From positions 186,001 to 250,000 of the forward strand of contig NZ_NIRS01000008.1 in assembly GCF_002934665.1 (NCBI RefSeq): DNA of 64,000 bases. The letters are read 5' to 3'. This document shows, piece by piece, positions 40,817 through 50,467 of the stretch (positions within the stretch are counted from its first letter, which is position 1; each line of letters starts with the position of its first letter). The DNA comes from Pseudomonas laurylsulfatiphila. Its GTDB lineage: Bacteria; Pseudomonadota; Gammaproteobacteria; Pseudomonadales; Pseudomonadaceae. The notes beneath the pieces are model-generated. The model did no database searches. It saw only the letters and a program-made list of their open reading frames with translations, and had not been told where the DNA came from. A program made the translations under genes and the position numbers.

Positions 40817-42922
40817 ATGCGCTCTTCAATGCCTGCCCCTTTCCGCCTTGCGCCCTACAGCCTTGGGCTCTCTGCCTTGTTGTCTGCCGGTTTTTCCTAT
40901 GCTGCACCGACCACCTTGCCTGCCACATCGATCAGCGCCGAAGCTGAAGCCGACGACCCACGGGTAACCCAGACCAACACGGCGACCCGGACTGCTACCC
41001 CGGTGCGCTACGTGCCACAAGCCATCGACTCGATCAAAACCTCGAACGTGATGGATTACGGCACCAACGATCTGGGCACGGCGCTCAGTGGCATCCCCAA
41101 CGTCAGCAGCGGCGCCGACACACGCTTCGACAGCCTGCGCATCCGCGGTTTCGACGCCAGCAACGATTTCTATCTCGATGGCATCCGCGACGACAGTCAG
41201 TACGTGCGCGACTTGCACAACATCGAACGCATCGACGTCCTGAAAGGCCCTGCCGCCGTGTTGTATGGCCGTGGCAGCCAGGGCGGCATCGTCAACCGGG
41301 TGAGCAAACTGCCCGAGTTCGGTCGCCGCTCGACCCTTGAAGCCCAGGGCGGTAGCGAGGACTTGCGCAGCCTGTATGCCGACCTCAGTGCCGATCCTTC
41401 CGAGAACATCAGCCTGCGCCTGAACATGGGCAACATGGACGAGAACAGCTTCCGCGATGGCGTGAGTGGCAATCGCCAGCTGTTCGCGCCCTCGATGAGC
41501 TGGCAGCTGACACCCGACCTGAACTGGTTGGTGCAGTACGAATACAGCCGCTACAACCGCACGCCGGATCGGGGCATTCCCGGTGTAGACGGTCGCCCGG
41601 CCGACGTAGGACGCGATACCACCTACGGCAGTGAAAACGATTTCATCGACGACAAGGCGCAATCCCTGCGTTCGAAACTCACCTATGAACTGAGCGACAA
41701 CTGGCAGCTACGCCAGACCCTGGGTGTGTTCAAGCTCGACAGCGATTTCGACAATACTTACTTGAGCGGCTATGTCCCGGCCACCAACAAGGTCACGCGC
41801 CAGCACTGGCAGCAGGACCTGAATACCCGCAACGTCTACAACAACGTCGAGCTGGAAGGTGGTTTCGATACCTTCGGCCTGGAGCACCGCTTGCTCACCG
41901 GCATCGAGATCGGCAGCCAGCGCCGCGACCCGCTGCTCTACACCGCCGCCACTTCCGGGCCGGGCAGCTCCCCGGTGCCGGCGCTGGACCTGTACGCCCC
42001 GGACCGCAATTTGCGTCATACCGGGCGCATGGTGGTGTCGAGCAACACCCATACCGAGGTCGAGAGCCGCGCGGTGTATGTACAGGATCAACTGCGCCTG
42101 AACGATCAATGGCAGTTGCTCGCCGGCCTGCGTTACGACACGTTCGATATCGAGTCGACCAACAAGGTGCGCAACATTTCCGAAGACCGTGACAGCCATA
42201 GCACCAGCCCTCGCGTTGGCGTGGTCTGGACGCCACTGCAAAATCACTCCTTCTACGCGTCCTGGAGCAAGACGTTCTCGCCGGTCGGTGGTGGCTTGAT
42301 CGGTATCACTCCGGGCGCGGCGGGCAACAGCAATGACCTGAGTCCCGAGCTGACCAGGCAGAAGGAAATCGGGGTAAAGAGTGACTGGCTCGATGACCGC
42401 CTGAGCACCACGCTGGCCATCTACGAGCTGGAACTCTACAACCGCCGCACCAGCGATCCGAACAACCCGACCATTACCCTGCTCTCCGGGCTACAACGTT
42501 CACGCGGCATCGAGCTGACCGCTGCCGGCAGGATTACCGGCAACTGGTACGTACGCGGTGGCGTGGGCCTGCAGGACGCAACCATCGAAAAGGACAACAA
42601 CGGCCTGGAAGGCAAGCGCATCAACAACGTGGCCAAGCATAACGGCAGCCTGTTCCTGACCTGGAAACCGGAAATGGGCTGGTACGCCGAAACCGGTTTG
42701 ACCCTGGTTGGCGACCGCTATGCCGACAACCTCAACACCGTCGTGTTGCCGGGTTATGGCCGTTGGGACGCCTTGGCGGGCTTCCGTCAGAAAGATTGGG
42801 ATTTGCGCGCGGCGCTGAACAACATCAGCGACAAGACGTATTACTCGTCGGCGACCAGTGCATTCCAGATCCAGCCGGGGGCACCGCGTAGCCTGGTGGT
42901 GACGTGCACCTACAGCTTCTGA
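40817..42922 (+). CDS. TonB-dependent siderophore receptor
   Basis: 701 residues: signal peptide (MPAPFRLAPYSLGLSALLSA...SYA, residues 5-29), a plug domain with RFDSLRIRGFDASNDFYLDG and LKGPAAVLYGRGSQGGIVNRVSK, then a 22-stranded barrel ending in CTYSF with the terminal phenylalanine. It resembles catecholate/Fiu-like receptors, which import ferric siderophores across the outer membrane with TonB energy. A TonB-box-like stretch would be in PATSISAEA. No N-terminal signalling domain, so no FecR-type regulation; the Fur box upstream is the visible control. Starts at ATG 40817 or 40829 (the second has GGATG upstream). Confidence 0.93.
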   Translation: MRSSMPAPFRLAPYSLGLSALLSAGFSYAAPTTLPATSISAEAEADDPRVTQTNTATRTATPVRYVPQAIDSIKTSNVMDYGTNDLGTALSGIPNVSSGADTRFDSLRIRGFDASNDFYLDGIRDDSQYVRDLHNIERIDVLKGPAAVLYGRGSQGGIVNRVSKLPEFGRRSTLEAQGGSEDLRSLYADLSADPSENISLRLNMGNMDENSFRDGVSGNRQLFAPSMSWQLTPDLNWLVQYEYSRYNRTPDRGIPGVDGRPADVGRDTTYGSENDFIDDKAQSLRSKLTYELSDNWQLRQTLGVFKLDSDFDNTYLSGYVPATNKVTRQHWQQDLNTRNVYNNVELEGGFDTFGLEHRLLTGIEIGSQRRDPLLYTAATSGPGSSPVPALDLYAPDRNLRHTGRMVVSSNTHTEVESRAVYVQDQLRLNDQWQLLAGLRYDTFDIESTNKVRNISEDRDSHSTSPRVGVVWTPLQNHSFYASWSKTFSPVGGGLIGITPGAAGNSNDLSPELTRQKEIGVKSDWLDDRLSTTLAIYELELYNRRTSDPNNPTITLLSGLQRSRGIELTAAGRITGNWYVRGGVGLQDATIEKDNNGLEGKRINNVAKHNGSLFLTWKPEMGWYAETGLTLVGDRYADNLNTVVLPGYGRWDALAGFRQKDWDLRAALNNISDKTYYSSATSAFQIQPGAPRSLVVTCTYSF

Positions 42923-42938
42923 GTACGACGTCACTACA

Positions 42939-43030
42939 CTGTGGGAGCGAGCCTGCTCGCGATAGCGGTGGGTCAGTCGATATAAATACGGACTGATCGG
43001 GCGCCATCGCGAGCAGGCTCGCTCCCACAG
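42939..43030. repeat. REPIN (GTGGGAGCGAGC type)
   Basis: CTGTGGGAGCGAGCCTGCTC at the left and GAGCAGGCTCGCTCCCACAG at the right, 92 bp. Lies directly after the receptor gene. Confidence 0.9.
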
Positions 43031-43061
43031 GGGATCGTGGTGATTACATGAATCTGAGCAC

Positions 43062-43096
43062 AAAAAAAAGCGCTGCCATCCCGGCAGCGCTTTTTC
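43062..43096. terminator. Bidirectional rho-independent terminator
   Basis: AAAAAGCGCTGCC and GGCAGCGCTTTTT pair over ATCCC, between the convergent receptor and small hypothetical gene. Confidence 0.85.
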
Positions 43097-43120
43097 TTGA
43101 TCAATCCGTTGTTGTTCTTC

Positions 43121-43333
43121 TTATCCTTCCATTACATCCCACAACGCATCCAGTTCCGCCTCGCTGAATAAACCAGCAGGGTAACGCTCGATCATTGTCC
43201 GGCGCGGATCAGTTTCACTGATCTGACGCATTCCATTGGACTTGAACCAGTGCGCCAGAATCTGGAGCGATTCGCTGTTTACGGCCAGGGGATGCAACGC
43301 CTTGTCGCTCACTACGTTCACTTCGGCGTTCAT
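43121..43333 (-). CDS. Small conserved hypothetical protein
   Basis: 70 residues from ATG 43333 (GGGAGAG 9-15 bases upstream; the longer frame needs a TTG). ALHPLAVNSESLQILAHWFKSN then ERYPAGLFSEAELDALWDVMEG; helical, acidic at the end, no known domain. I believe such proteins are common in Pseudomonas, but no function is known to me. Confidence 0.7.
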   Translation of the reverse strand: MNAEVNVVSDKALHPLAVNSESLQILAHWFKSNGMRQISETDPRRTMIERYPAGLFSEAELDALWDVMEG

Positions 43334-43474
43334 TTCAGCGCTCTCTCCCGGTTTGTGAGCGGCTAACTTATCCAAGGTTTATGACAGAACATCGAAGTCC
43401 TCCCCCTCCCCGAGTTACAGCAGCAGAGATACAAGAGCTGTGCCAAGGTGTCTGAAGTGTGGCCTGGCAGATAC

Positions 43475-43507
43475 AAAAAAGCCCGCAACCCTGAAGGGCT
43501 GCGGGCT
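43475..43507 (-). terminator. Terminator of aguA
   Basis: AGCCCGCA and TGCGGGCT pair around CCCTGAAGGG-like inner bases; on the minus strand a T-run follows (AAAAAA at 43475-43480). Confidence 0.75.
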
Positions 43508-43568
43508 CTGTGCATGGCGGGAGCCGCTTGAGAAATTTCGCAATCAACTCAAGATGTTACAACCTCAC

Positions 43569-44675
43569 TCACTCCTTGTGCGGCGCGGGTTGCTGCTGGG
43601 TAAGGCAGTGAATATTGCCGCCCCCCAGTAACAGTTCGCGACCAGGCACCATCACCACTTCATGCTGTGGGAACAGGTTCTGCAGGATTTCCTTTGCCGG
43701 GCCATCCTGCGGGTCGTCAAAGCACGGCGCAATGATGCCGCCGTTGACGATCAGGAAGTTCACGTAGGAACCGGCCAGACGCACAGTCGGGTTACGTTCC
43801 TGGGTACCGTCCACCGGATCGACTCCGGCACATTCCTCCTCGGTCGCAAACAGCGGGCCCGGGATCGGCATTTTGTGCACCGTGAACGGGCGACCCTTGG
43901 CATCGGTGCTGCTTTGCAGCACGTTCATCGCCGCCTGGCAGCGCGGGTAGTTCGGGTCCTGCGGATCATCGGTCCAGGCCAGCAACACTTCACCCGGACG
44001 CACGTAGCAGCAGAAGTTATCCACATGGCCGTCGGTTTCGTCGTTGAACAAGCCATCCGGTAGCCAGATGATTTTATCCACAGCCAGGTTCGCACTCAGG
44101 ACCGCTTCGATTTCTTCGCGGTTCATGTGCGGGTTGCGATTGCGGTTGAGCAGGCATTCTTCGGTGGTGATCAGCGTGCCTTCGCCGTCGACGTGAATCG
44201 AACCGCCTTCAAGTACGAAGCCTTCGGTGCGGTAACGCGGGCTGCGCTCGATCTCGAGGATCTTGCCGCCGACCTGCGAGTCACGGTTCCACGGCGAATA
44301 CAGGCCGCCGTCAAAACCGCCCCAGGCATTGAAGTCCCAGTTCACGCCACGGACTTCGCCACTGTTATTGATGACGAAAGTCGGCCCCGAGTCGCGAACC
44401 CAGGCGTCGTCACTGGACATTTCCACTACGCGAATATTCGGCACGTCCAGACGGGCACGGGCGTTTTCGTACTGGCCCGCGGATACCGCCACGGTGACCG
44501 GTTCGAAACGGGCGATGGCCTTGGCCACCGCCACGTGTGCGGACTGTGCCGGTTTGCCACCCAGGCGCCAGTTGTCCGGGCGCTCGGGCCAGATCATCCA
44601 GGTCTGGGTTTGGGGTGCCCATTCGGCTGGCATGTAGAAGCCGTCGGCGCGAGGGGTGCTGTTCAACGTGGTCAT
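43569..44675 (-). CDS. aguA: Agmatine deiminase
   Basis: Hydrolyses agmatine to N-carbamoylputrescine and ammonia in arginine-to-putrescine catabolism. 368 residues, the same length as known Pseudomonas AguA, of the PAD/guanidino-modifying fold: WMIWPERPDNWRLGGKPAQ, the substrate site SSDDAWVRDSGPTFV, EGGSIHVDGEGTLITTEECL, DGHVDNFCCYVRPG with the active-site His and Asp, and the nucleophile Cys357 in GGGNIHCLTQQQ. Here it stands alone; aguB and the agu regulator are not adjacent. The next gene upstream on the same strand is 275 bases away. Confidence 0.96.
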   Translation of the reverse strand: MTTLNSTPRADGFYMPAEWAPQTQTWMIWPERPDNWRLGGKPAQSAHVAVAKAIARFEPVTVAVSAGQYENARARLDVPNIRVVEMSSDDAWVRDSGPTFVINNSGEVRGVNWDFNAWGGFDGGLYSPWNRDSQVGGKILEIERSPRYRTEGFVLEGGSIHVDGEGTLITTEECLLNRNRNPHMNREEIEAVLSANLAVDKIIWLPDGLFNDETDGHVDNFCCYVRPGEVLLAWTDDPQDPNYPRCQAAMNVLQSSTDAKGRPFTVHKMPIPGPLFATEEECAGVDPVDGTQERNPTVRLAGSYVNFLIVNGGIIAPCFDDPQDGPAKEILQNLFPQHEVVMVPGRELLLGGGNIHCLTQQQPAPHKE

Positions 44676-44763
44676 GACTCAGGACTCCAGAGTGGCGTTG
44701 ATGCCTGACAGAAAAGAAAGCGCATGGGTACACGCCGTGGACTGGTCACTTTATAACCGATAA

Positions 44764-44825
44764 ATATCGGCTTTTAAAGCACAACCAATCCTTAGCTACA
44801 AAAATAATCGACAAAAAGCCGATAT
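44764..44825. promoter_or_regulatory. Inverted repeat upstream of aguA
   Basis: ATATCGGCTTTT (44764-44775) and AAAAGCCGATAT (44814-44825) are perfect 12-bp inverted copies 38 bases apart, 89 bases before aguA. The left copy also overlaps a CCGATAAATATCGG palindrome (44757-44770). A possible operator; no regulator is assigned. Confidence 0.5.
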
Positions 44826-44848
44826 CAATCGAATTAACACCACCACCT

Positions 44849-44939
44849 CTGTGGGAGCGAGCTTGCTCGCGATGAGGCCATTCCCGTCACAGATTTTTCG
44901 ACTGAAAGACCGCTATCGCGAGCAAGCTCGCTCCCACAG
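44849..44939. repeat. REPIN (GTGGGAGCGAGC type)
   Basis: CTGTGGGAGCGAGCTTGCTC at the left and GAGCAAGCTCGCTCCCACAG at the right, 91 bp, in the aguA upstream region. Confidence 0.9.
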
Positions 44940-44950
44940 GGGGATTGTGT

Positions 44951-47863
44951 CTACAGCCCTTCCACCAGCACCTTCGACAGCATGTCCACGAAGAAATCCA
45001 CGCTCTGGCGCGAAGTAACCATCGGCGGCTTGATCTTGAGGATGTTCAGGTAATCGCCGGTCGGCTGCATGAAGATCCCCAGCTCGCGCAAACGATCACA
45101 CAGTGCGGTGGTTTCTTCAGTGGCCGGCTCCAGTGTGTCGCGGTTGCGGATCAACTCGACGCCCAGGTAGAACCCGGAACCGTGCACCGCGCCCACTAAC
45201 GGATGAATATCGATCAACGCTTCGAGGCGCTGTTTGAAGTGGCCGCCAACGACCTGGGCGTTCTCCCAGAGTTTTTCCTCTTCCATCACGTCCAGCACGG
45301 CCATGCCGACCTGGCAACTGACCGGGCTGCCACCGGCGGAGGAGAAGAAGTAACCCTCGGCCTCCAGTGCCTCGGCGATTTCCCGGCGGGTGATGACCGC
45401 GCCCAGAGGCTGGCCGTTGCCCATGCCTTTGGCCATGGTGATGATGTCCGGCACCACGCCCTGCTCTTGGAAGCCCCAGAAGAAATCGCCCATGCGTCCG
45501 TAGCCGACCTGCACTTCGTCGGCGATGCAAACGCCGCCCTGGGCCCGGACCATGCCATAGACTTGCTTCAAATAGCCGGGTGGTAGCGAGATACCGCCGG
45601 CATTGCCGTACACCGGTTCGCAGATGAAGCCCGCCAGTTGGCGTTTCTGCTCGGCGATTTTCGCCAGGTTGTGCTCGACGCTGCGCACATAATCCGGCGC
45701 ACTGTCCGGCCCGCGGAACTCACCGCGATAGGTGTTTGGCGCGGTCACCGGGTGCACCCAGTCCGGGCGGCTGCTCAAGGCCTGGGGGTTGTCGGCGATC
45801 GAGGTCGACACCGAGTCCGCGCCCACTGTCCAGCCGTGATAGGCCTCCAGCACGCTGAGCATGTCGCGGCCGCCGCTGTAGGCCCACGCCAGACGAATCG
45901 CCAGGTCGTTGGCCTCGCTCCCGCTGTTGACCAGGAACACGCGGTCCATGCCATCAGGGGACAGTTTCAGCAAGCGTTCGGAAAACTCGGCCACGGCCGC
46001 GTAGTTGAAACGCGAGTTGGTGTTGAGTAACGACCACTGGCGGCTGGCGACCGCCGCCATGCGCGGATGACCGTGGCCCAATACCGCGACGTTGTTGAGC
46101 ATGTCGAGGTAGGAGCGCCCCTGCATGTCGATCAAATGATTGCGCCAGCCACGCTCGATGCGCGGCGGGTCGACGTAATAATGCTTTTGCGTACGGGCGA
46201 AACTGGCGTCACGCCGGGCCAGCAAAGTCGCGCCGTCGAGTTCTGCTTCGGCATCACAGGCCAGCCCCAGCAGTGCCGCAGGTGATGGGCACAGTGCCTG
46301 CCAGGCAGCGGCGCGCGATGGCGTGCAGAACAACGGCGCATCGATCGACGCGCCACGGCTCAACTGCACGATCAACGGCCCGCTGACCGAACCCAGCACC
46401 TGGCCTTTGACCAGCGCCGCACCACTGTGCAGCGACGGCGTGACGCCCCAAAGCCGCACGCTCAATTGCGGGCCGTCCAGTTGCAGCACGCCCGCCGACG
46501 GGTGGTGCACCACACCGGCAAACGGTGCTTCGACCGTCGTGCCCTGAGGTACACGCAATTCAACGTGCAAGGGGCAAGTGTCCGGTTCAGTGGCGCTGTC
46601 CGGGCGGGTGTGGGACAGGCGATACTGTCCATAACGACTGGCCGCCAGGCCATGAGCCGCGGCCGCTTCATCCAGCAGGCGCTGATCGACACCCGCCTGC
46701 TCCCAGTTCCCGGCCTCGAAATGCGGGCTGAGCACCCCCAGGTCGATCAAGGCGAACTCACGCCCCACCAGGCTTGGCAACAGCGGTGCAAAGCCTTCAC
46801 TGCCGATGGTGGGCAGGTTCTGCCCGACGGCAGTGAGGATCGCCGCTTCCATCAATGCCAACGGCACCGACGTGGCCACACGGAAGATTTCCCATTCATG
46901 GACCAGGTTATCGCGACTGTAGGCATTGCCCGGATCGATGCTGACCTGCTGTTCGCCACTGAGCACCAGCACCGCCGCACGCGCGACGATTAGCGGCCAC
47001 AGCGCCAGCAGCTCTTCGTGTTGCAACGGGTTGACCGCGTGGTACGCCTGGATTGCCGGCAAAATGCAGAACGGATCGCCCTCGCCATGATGCAGCAGCG
47101 CGGCGCAGGTCACCGACAGATCGGTAATGCGCCAGGTACGCACTAGGTCACCGAAATCGATCACGCCTTGCAGTTGCCAATGGCGTTGCGCATCGCGCTG
47201 CCACACCACGTTGTCGTCGGTGATGTCCATATGAATGGCCTGCACCGGCAGTTTGGCTTCCAGCGGCTGCAAATGCCGCTCCGCTTGTGCGCACGCGTCG
47301 ACGATCAGTTTGCGCTGGGCTTCATCCTTGATCACCGGCAGCAAGTGCGCGATCAGGGCGTGAGCGTGGCGGGCGTCCCATTGCAGGGTTCGCACCAGGC
47401 CCGGATGGTCGAAATCCGCCAGGGCCAGGTCCATTTCACCGCACAGACGACCAAAGCCGGACACCACTGTCGGGTTGAAATGGCCAAGGCTCGTCAGCGG
47501 CTGACCTTCGATGTAGTCGAGCAGGCGAACGTGCACCGCCTGGCCACCCACGTCCAGAGACAGCAGGTCTGCACCGTTTTTCGCCGCGATAACGCGCGGC
47601 ACATGGACATCGGGGTGCGCGCCCAAGTGCTTGAGCCCGGCATGCTGTGCCTGAAGCTCAACGACCGAGTAGTCGCCACGGCAGATTTTCAGGACGAAAC
47701 GTCCCCGCTCGCTGTCGACGCGGTAGTTCAGGTCTTGCTGGCTGCCGAGGGCCTGCAGTTTGCCGCTGAGCCCGTAATGTTCTTCCAGCAGCTCTAACGC
47801 TTGCTCCGCAGACACCTGCGGGCTGGGCAAACTGGCGCGATGAATCAACGTGGCGAGCGGCAT
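44951..47863 (-). CDS. Fused APH-type kinase, M23-like domain and class III aminotransferase
   Basis: 970 residues in three parts. Residues 1-340 are an aminoglycoside/hydroxylysine-kinase-like phosphotransferase (Lys59, Brenner motif AIHMDITDDNVVW with His211, Asp213 and Asn218, and VIDFGD with Asp236). Residues about 430-540 are a beta-rich M23/lipoyl-like linker (PQGTTVEAPFAGVVHHPS). Residues about 550-970 are a class III PLP aminotransferase (NSGSEANDLAIRLAW, EPVYGNAGGISLPPGYL, DEVQVGYGRMGDFFW, PLP Lys812 in ITMAKGMGNGQPLG). The two halves resemble the enzymes that phosphorylate 5-hydroxylysine or ethanolamine and then eliminate phosphate (PHYKPL/ETNPPL type), so a one-chain kinase plus phospholyase is plausible. 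True transamination is the alternative. Monocistronic. Confidence 0.85.
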   Translation of the reverse strand: MPLATLIHRASLPSPQVSAEQALELLEEHYGLSGKLQALGSQQDLNYRVDSERGRFVLKICRGDYSVVELQAQHAGLKHLGAHPDVHVPRVIAAKNGADLLSLDVGGQAVHVRLLDYIEGQPLTSLGHFNPTVVSGFGRLCGEMDLALADFDHPGLVRTLQWDARHAHALIAHLLPVIKDEAQRKLIVDACAQAERHLQPLEAKLPVQAIHMDITDDNVVWQRDAQRHWQLQGVIDFGDLVRTWRITDLSVTCAALLHHGEGDPFCILPAIQAYHAVNPLQHEELLALWPLIVARAAVLVLSGEQQVSIDPGNAYSRDNLVHEWEIFRVATSVPLALMEAAILTAVGQNLPTIGSEGFAPLLPSLVGREFALIDLGVLSPHFEAGNWEQAGVDQRLLDEAAAAHGLAASRYGQYRLSHTRPDSATEPDTCPLHVELRVPQGTTVEAPFAGVVHHPSAGVLQLDGPQLSVRLWGVTPSLHSGAALVKGQVLGSVSGPLIVQLSRGASIDAPLFCTPSRAAAWQALCPSPAALLGLACDAEAELDGATLLARRDASFARTQKHYYVDPPRIERGWRNHLIDMQGRSYLDMLNNVAVLGHGHPRMAAVASRQWSLLNTNSRFNYAAVAEFSERLLKLSPDGMDRVFLVNSGSEANDLAIRLAWAYSGGRDMLSVLEAYHGWTVGADSVSTSIADNPQALSSRPDWVHPVTAPNTYRGEFRGPDSAPDYVRSVEHNLAKIAEQKRQLAGFICEPVYGNAGGISLPPGYLKQVYGMVRAQGGVCIADEVQVGYGRMGDFFWGFQEQGVVPDIITMAKGMGNGQPLGAVITRREIAEALEAEGYFFSSAGGSPVSCQVGMAVLDVMEEEKLWENAQVVGGHFKQRLEALIDIHPLVGAVHGSGFYLGVELIRNRDTLEPATEETTALCDRLRELGIFMQPTGDYLNILKIKPPMVTSRQSVDFFVDMLSKVLVEGL

Positions 47864-48019
47864 ACAACAACCCCTGAAATTTTATTAGGCGCCTATATCG
47901 CCACTGCTTCGGGCGATACGCAACCCCCCGCAAGCCGGTATGAGTGTTCTGGCACTCGCCTCGAATGGCACTTTGCGCAAGAATGGCGGCCATTAAACGC
48001 ATGCAACTGGAGAGCCTCC

Positions 48020-48565
48020 ATGAACGTAGTGACCACCGACCTGCCCGGTGTTCTGATCCTCGAACCCAAGGTCTTTGGTGACGAGCGTGGTTTCTTCTAC
48101 GAGAGTTTCAACGCCAGGGCCTTCAAAGAGGCCACCGGGCTGGACACCGAATTCGTTCAAGACAATCACTCCCGTTCGCAGAAGGGTGTGCTGCGCGGCC
48201 TGCATTACCAGCTGGAAAATACCCAGGGCAAACTGGTCCGCGTCACAGTCGGTGAAGTGCTGGACGTCGCCGTGGACATCCGTCGCAGCTCGCCGCACTT
48301 CGGCAAATGGGTCGCCGTGCGGCTGTCCTCCGCCAATCATCGGCAGCTCTGGGTCCCGGAAGGTTTTGCCCACGGGTTCGTCGTATTGAGCGAATTTGCC
48401 GAGTTCCTGTACAAAACCACCGACTACTACACGCCATCGGCCGAACGCAGCATTCGCTGGGACGACCCGGACCTGGCCATCGACTGGCAACTGGAAGGCA
48501 CGCCGCAACTGTCGGCCAAAGATCAGGCCGGCGTGTTTTTCAAGGACGCCGACGTCTTTGCCTGA
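48020..48565 (+). CDS. rfbC: dTDP-4-dehydrorhamnose 3,5-epimerase
   Basis: 181 residues from ATG 48020 (GGAGAG upstream). Third enzyme of dTDP-L-rhamnose synthesis. RmlC cupin with VLILEPKVFGDERGFFYESF, the catalytic His62 in KGVLRGLHYQ, LVRVTVGEVLDVAVDIRRSS, VPEGFAHGFVVLSE and the Tyr in LYKTTDYYTPSAER. Length is normal. The usual partners rmlB, rmlD and rmlA are not adjacent; this stand-alone place next to dctBD is of interest only as context. Confidence 0.95.
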   Translation: MNVVTTDLPGVLILEPKVFGDERGFFYESFNARAFKEATGLDTEFVQDNHSRSQKGVLRGLHYQLENTQGKLVRVTVGEVLDVAVDIRRSSPHFGKWVAVRLSSANHRQLWVPEGFAHGFVVLSEFAEFLYKTTDYYTPSAERSIRWDDPDLAIDWQLEGTPQLSAKDQAGVFFKDADVFA

Positions 48566-48649
48566 AAGGCCGGCGCAAACTCGCCTATCAAGATGCCGCT
48601 GACCCAAGGCGGGCAAGCCTAGGCATAATGCGCCTGTACCCACAGGCGC

Positions 48650-50467
48650 ATGCTGCTCATGAAACCGACTCTTCCCCCCAGACCCCGTTGGCGCAGCCTG
48701 GCCCTGCTGGCACTGTGCCTGGCGCCGTTGCTGTGGCCGCTGGAGCATCTGGCCGAGCGCTATTACCGCAGCGAACTGGCCAGCCAGAATCGTCAGACCC
48801 TCGACCTCTATGTCGCCAACCTGCTGGGCACCCTGCACCGCTATGAAGTGTTGCCGCAAATCCTCGGTGACCTGCCGGCCCTGCGCGCTGTTGTCGGCGC
48901 GCCGGACGATGGCGTCACCCAGGGCAATGCCAACCGCCTGCTGAAAAATATCGCCACCCAGACCGGTGCCGAAGTCATGTACCTGATGGACGCCACCGGC
49001 AAGACGCTGGCCGCCTCCAACTGGGACAAGCACGACAGTTTCGTGGGGCGCAATTTTTCCTTCCGGCCGTATTTCAGCGAAGCCATGGCCGGGCGGCTCG
49101 GGCGCTTCTTTGGTTTGGGTACCACCTCCGCCAAGCGCGGCTACTTCTTCGCCGCCGGCGTGCGCGACGGCGAAAAAATCGTCGGTGTGCTGGTGGTCAA
49201 GGTCGACCTTGACCACACCGAAAGCCTCTGGGGCAAAACCCCGGAACAACTGCTGCTGACCGACCACAACGGCGTGGTCATTCTCACCTCGCGACCGGAG
49301 TGGCGATTCCGCTCGACCCGTCCGTTGAGCGAGGCCGAAAACAAAGCCATCGCTGCGATCCAGCCCTATCCAACCCGCGAGCCCAAACCGCTGGAGCTCA
49401 ATCCCAATGCCTGGCTGACCCAGACCCAGCAGATCGCCGAAACCGGCTGGAATGTCAGTATCCTCGCCCCGCGCACCTTGATCGACCGTCCGGTGCGCAC
49501 GGTGGTGGCCATCGGCGGTGCAACGCTGTTGGTGTTGATGCTGTTGCTTGGCCTCATGATGCAGCGCCGCCGCCATTACCTCGAACGCATTGCTTTCGAA
49601 GCCAAGGCCCGCCGCGAACTGGAAGGTCGGGTCGCCGAGCGCACCAGCGATCTCGAAGGCCTGAACCGGCGCCTGAAACAGGAAGTGCTGGAACGCGAGC
49701 AGGCCCAGCAGGAGCTGGTACGTGCCCAGGACGATCTGGTGCAGGCTGGCAAACTCTCGGCACTGGGCACCATGTCGGCGAGCATCAGCCATGAACTCAA
49801 TCAGCCGCTGGCAGCGATTCGCAGCTACGCGGAAAACGCTGAGGTTTTGCTCGACCACCAGCGCACCGACGATGCCCGCGGCAATCTCAAGCTGATCAGC
49901 GAACTGACCGGTCGCATGGCCTCGATCATCGCGCACCTGCGCGCCTTTGCCCGGCGCGACCGGCATGCCCCGGAAAGCGTTGCCCTACAACCGGCGCTGG
50001 ATGATGCCCTGGCCTTGTTGGCCAAGCGCCGACGCAGCATGGACGTCGAGCTGATCCGTGATCTGCCCGCCGCCACCCTGTGGGTCGAGGCCGGGGAAAC
50101 CCGTCTGCGCCAGGTACTCGGCAATCTGCTGGCCAACGCCCTGGATGCCCTGACGGAAAAAGGCCCGCCACGTAAACTCTGGCTGAGTGCCCAATCCACG
50201 GCCGATGGCGTCAACCTGTACATTCGCGACAACGGCCCGGGCTTTTGCATGGAGGCCCTTGGACGCGCCAGCGAGCCGTTCTACACCACCAAGACCCGAA
50301 CCCAGGGCCTTGGTTTGGGGCTGGCGATTTGTGAAACGCTGATGCGCGCCTTCGGCGGTGAACTGTCGTTCGCCAACCACAAGGAAGGCGGCGCCCTGAT
50401 TACCCTGAAGCTGCGCGCAGGCGCACCAGGCGTGAGCCTGCAACCGTCCGAGGACCGAAGTGCATGA
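48650..50467 (+). CDS. dctB: C4-dicarboxylate sensor histidine kinase DctB
   Basis: 605 residues. Membrane helices at about 16-32 and 284-304 enclose a periplasmic double-Cache sensor (RNFSFRPYFSEAMAGRLGRF, GVLVVKVDLDH). Then a coiled coil (about 315-365), the HisKA box with His381 in SASISHELNQPLAAIRSYAE, and the HATPase with N-box QVLGNLLANALDAL and G-boxes DNGPGF and GLGLGLAIC. It senses succinate, fumarate or malate and phosphorylates DctD. Overlaps dctD by ATGA. Start at ATG 48650 or 48659. Alternative identity: a related NtrB-type dicarboxylate/aromatic sensor. Confidence 0.92.
   Translation: MLLMKPTLPPRPRWRSLALLALCLAPLLWPLEHLAERYYRSELASQNRQTLDLYVANLLGTLHRYEVLPQILGDLPALRAVVGAPDDGVTQGNANRLLKNIATQTGAEVMYLMDATGKTLAASNWDKHDSFVGRNFSFRPYFSEAMAGRLGRFFGLGTTSAKRGYFFAAGVRDGEKIVGVLVVKVDLDHTESLWGKTPEQLLLTDHNGVVILTSRPEWRFRSTRPLSEAENKAIAAIQPYPTREPKPLELNPNAWLTQTQQIAETGWNVSILAPRTLIDRPVRTVVAIGGATLLVLMLLLGLMMQRRRHYLERIAFEAKARRELEGRVAERTSDLEGLNRRLKQEVLEREQAQQELVRAQDDLVQAGKLSALGTMSASISHELNQPLAAIRSYAENAEVLLDHQRTDDARGNLKLISELTGRMASIIAHLRAFARRDRHAPESVALQPALDDALALLAKRRRSMDVELIRDLPAATLWVEAGETRLRQVLGNLLANALDALTEKGPPRKLWLSAQSTADGVNLYIRDNGPGFCMEALGRASEPFYTTKTRTQGLGLGLAICETLMRAFGGELSFANHKEGGALITLKLRAGAPGVSLQPSEDRSA

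Noticed and set aside
42939..44939. Repeated GTGGGAGCGAGC palindromes as a CRISPR array
   Set aside because: They are scattered intergenic REPINs with inverted orientation and variable inner sequence, without regular spacing.
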